DNA of 64,000 nt from Xenorhabdus japonica (lineage in GTDB: Bacteria > Pseudomonadota > Gammaproteobacteria > Enterobacterales > Enterobacteriaceae), in the NCBI RefSeq assembly GCF_900115195.1, contig NZ_FOVO01000010.1:1-64000 (forward strand). Reading direction: 5' to 3'. Below are positions 63,416-64,000 of the stretch, one piece after another. The translations under genes were made by a program, and so were the position numbers. The notes below the pieces were generated by a model. That model was not told where the DNA came from. It did not search any database and worked only from the letters and a program-made list of their open reading frames with translations. Every line of letters begins with the position of its first letter. Positions within the stretch are counted from its first letter, which is position 1.

Positions 63416-63450
63416 AAACACATTATTATTGTTAGTGGAATAATGTGTTT
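63416..63450 (+). terminator. Probable terminator after cysC
   Basis: A 12-bp perfect stem (AAACACATTATT / AATAATGTGTTT) with an 11-base loop follows cysC. The T-run is limited to the end of the stem. Confidence 0.6.
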
Positions 63451-63591
63451 CTACACTAATTTAATTCAATGCATTTCTATTATGTCGTGAAATAAGATCA
63501 TATTTTGAAATGATGTTTTGGCTGGTTATGTGAGAGTAAGTAGCGTCATGCTTTCAGTTGTGGGATGATTAGCGGGTTTTCAGGGGGGGAG

Positions 63592-63894
63592 ATGGGTAAG
63601 TTAACGCTACTATTGCTGGTTCTACTGGGCTGGTTGCAGTATTCGCTGTGGCTAGGAAAAAATGGCATTCACGATTATATGCAGGTCAAGGCCGAAGTTG
63701 ATAAACAAGAGGCGAATAATCTTAAACTTAAGGCAAATAACGAGCAGCTATTTGCTGAAGTTCAGGATCTCAGGAATCTTAAAGGGAATCTGGAGGCGAT
63801 TGAAGAACGCGCTCGTAATGGATTAGGCATGATCAAGCAAGGAGAATCTTTTTATCGTATAGTGCCTGATACCTCAAAACATAATGCGAAATAG
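63592..63894 (+). CDS. ftsB: Cell division protein FtsB
   Basis: FtsB is a single-pass division protein that forms a complex with FtsL and FtsQ at the septum. The 100-residue protein starts [20 protein letters not shown] with one membrane helix. It continues with GKNGIHDY and a [15 protein letters not shown] coiled coil (about 28-62) and ends with the conserved [20 protein letters not shown] region. The ATG at 63592 was chosen by homology; an ATG at 63565 in the same frame would add nine residues. It lies downstream of cysC, as in E. coli. Confidence 0.95.
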   Translation: MGKLTLLLLVLLGWLQYSLWLGKNGIHDYMQVKAEVDKQEANNLKLKANNEQLFAEVQDLRNLKGNLEAIEERARNGLGMIKQGESFYRIVPDTSKHNAK

Positions 63895-63926
63895 CGTTTA
63901 AATTAAAACAGTAAATAATAATTGAA

Positions 63927-64000
63927 ATGAATAACTTACGACTTCATTCCCCTGCTGATGTTTCTCTTTCCGGCAATGCCTTTGTTGAAGATCATGAAAT
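63927..64000 (+). CDS. ispD: Start of a gene cut by the window end, probably ispD
   Basis: An ATG at 63927 opens a frame that runs to the window end, giving MNNLRLHSPADVSLSGNAFV and four more residues. In E. coli ftsB is followed by ispD, which makes CDP-methylerythritol in isoprenoid synthesis. The residues seen here are not in the conserved IspD core (VPAAGxGxRM), which would have to follow the window edge. The name rests on gene order alone. If correct, the protein has an N-terminal extension of 20 or more residues. Confidence 0.45.
   Translation, partial: MNNLRLHSPADVSLSGNAFVEDHE

Overview
The window reads as the chromosome of an enterobacterium of the Morganellaceae, most likely Xenorhabdus or close to Photorhabdus. 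This rests on about sixty recognisable proteins and RNAs that resemble Escherichia coli counterparts, on an AT-rich composition, and on gene blocks in the E. coli order (rpsP-rimM-trmD-rplS/ffh, luxS-micA-gshA, tRNA-csrA-alaS, recA-pncC, lplT-aas, crl-frsA-gpt-pepD-dinB, yafJ-gmhA, cysJIH, cysDNC-ftsB). Between these blocks lie IS debris, broken genes and acquired functions. The genus is inferred, not proven.

Layout. 1-4000: a decayed Dcu-type dicarboxylate carrier, then ribosome/SRP genes on the minus strand. 4300-6460: membrane proteins YpjD and YfjD. 6900-13215: luxS, the sRNA micA on the opposite strand, gshA, three tRNA genes, csrA and alaS. 13500-18600: recA with a LexA box (recX is missing from its usual place), pncC, lplT and a frameshifted aas. 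18700-27000: aroL, proA/proB, crl, frsA, gpt, pepD and dinB. 27000-30580 is the most accessory-looking stretch: an internally deleted IS6 remnant, a frameshifted fliB, an AT-rich MFS carrier and a heptamer microsatellite. 30580-36660: the betT/betIBA choline-to-betaine cluster. 36740-40400: a repeat-bearing lipoprotein, a TonB-dependent receptor and a short FecI-like sigma factor, the last two behind Fur-box-like sites. 40550-47760: the complete Na+-translocating NADH:quinone reductase set (nqrABCDEF) with its maturation factors apbE and nqrM. 48350-53980: yafJ, gmhA, two decayed coding remnants, yafD, an amino acid permease with a structured leader, queE and queD. 54260-63370: sulfate assimilation (cysJIH, cysG, cysDNC). 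The window ends with ftsB and the start of what is probably ispD.

How the genes work together. The cys genes form nearly the whole path from sulfate to sulfide: CysDN makes APS, CysC makes PAPS, CysH reduces PAPS to sulfite, and CysJI reduces sulfite using siroheme from CysG. GshA and LuxS use products further along sulfur metabolism. The Nqr complex supplies a sodium gradient, and ApbE and NqrM serve its flavins and iron site. BetT/BetB/BetA import choline and oxidise it to glycine betaine under BetI. recA and dinB share the LexA regulon.

I did not find a convincing new multigene system. The items most worth a second look are: the startless 102-codon frame at 50119-50427; the permease leader that resembles the 3' part of a glycine riboswitch (52749-52847); the homopolymer and dinucleotide frameshifts in aas and fliB; the sigma factor lacking its N terminus and any partner; the repeat-built tail of CysG; and several decayed genes too short or too broken for ordinary gene calling.
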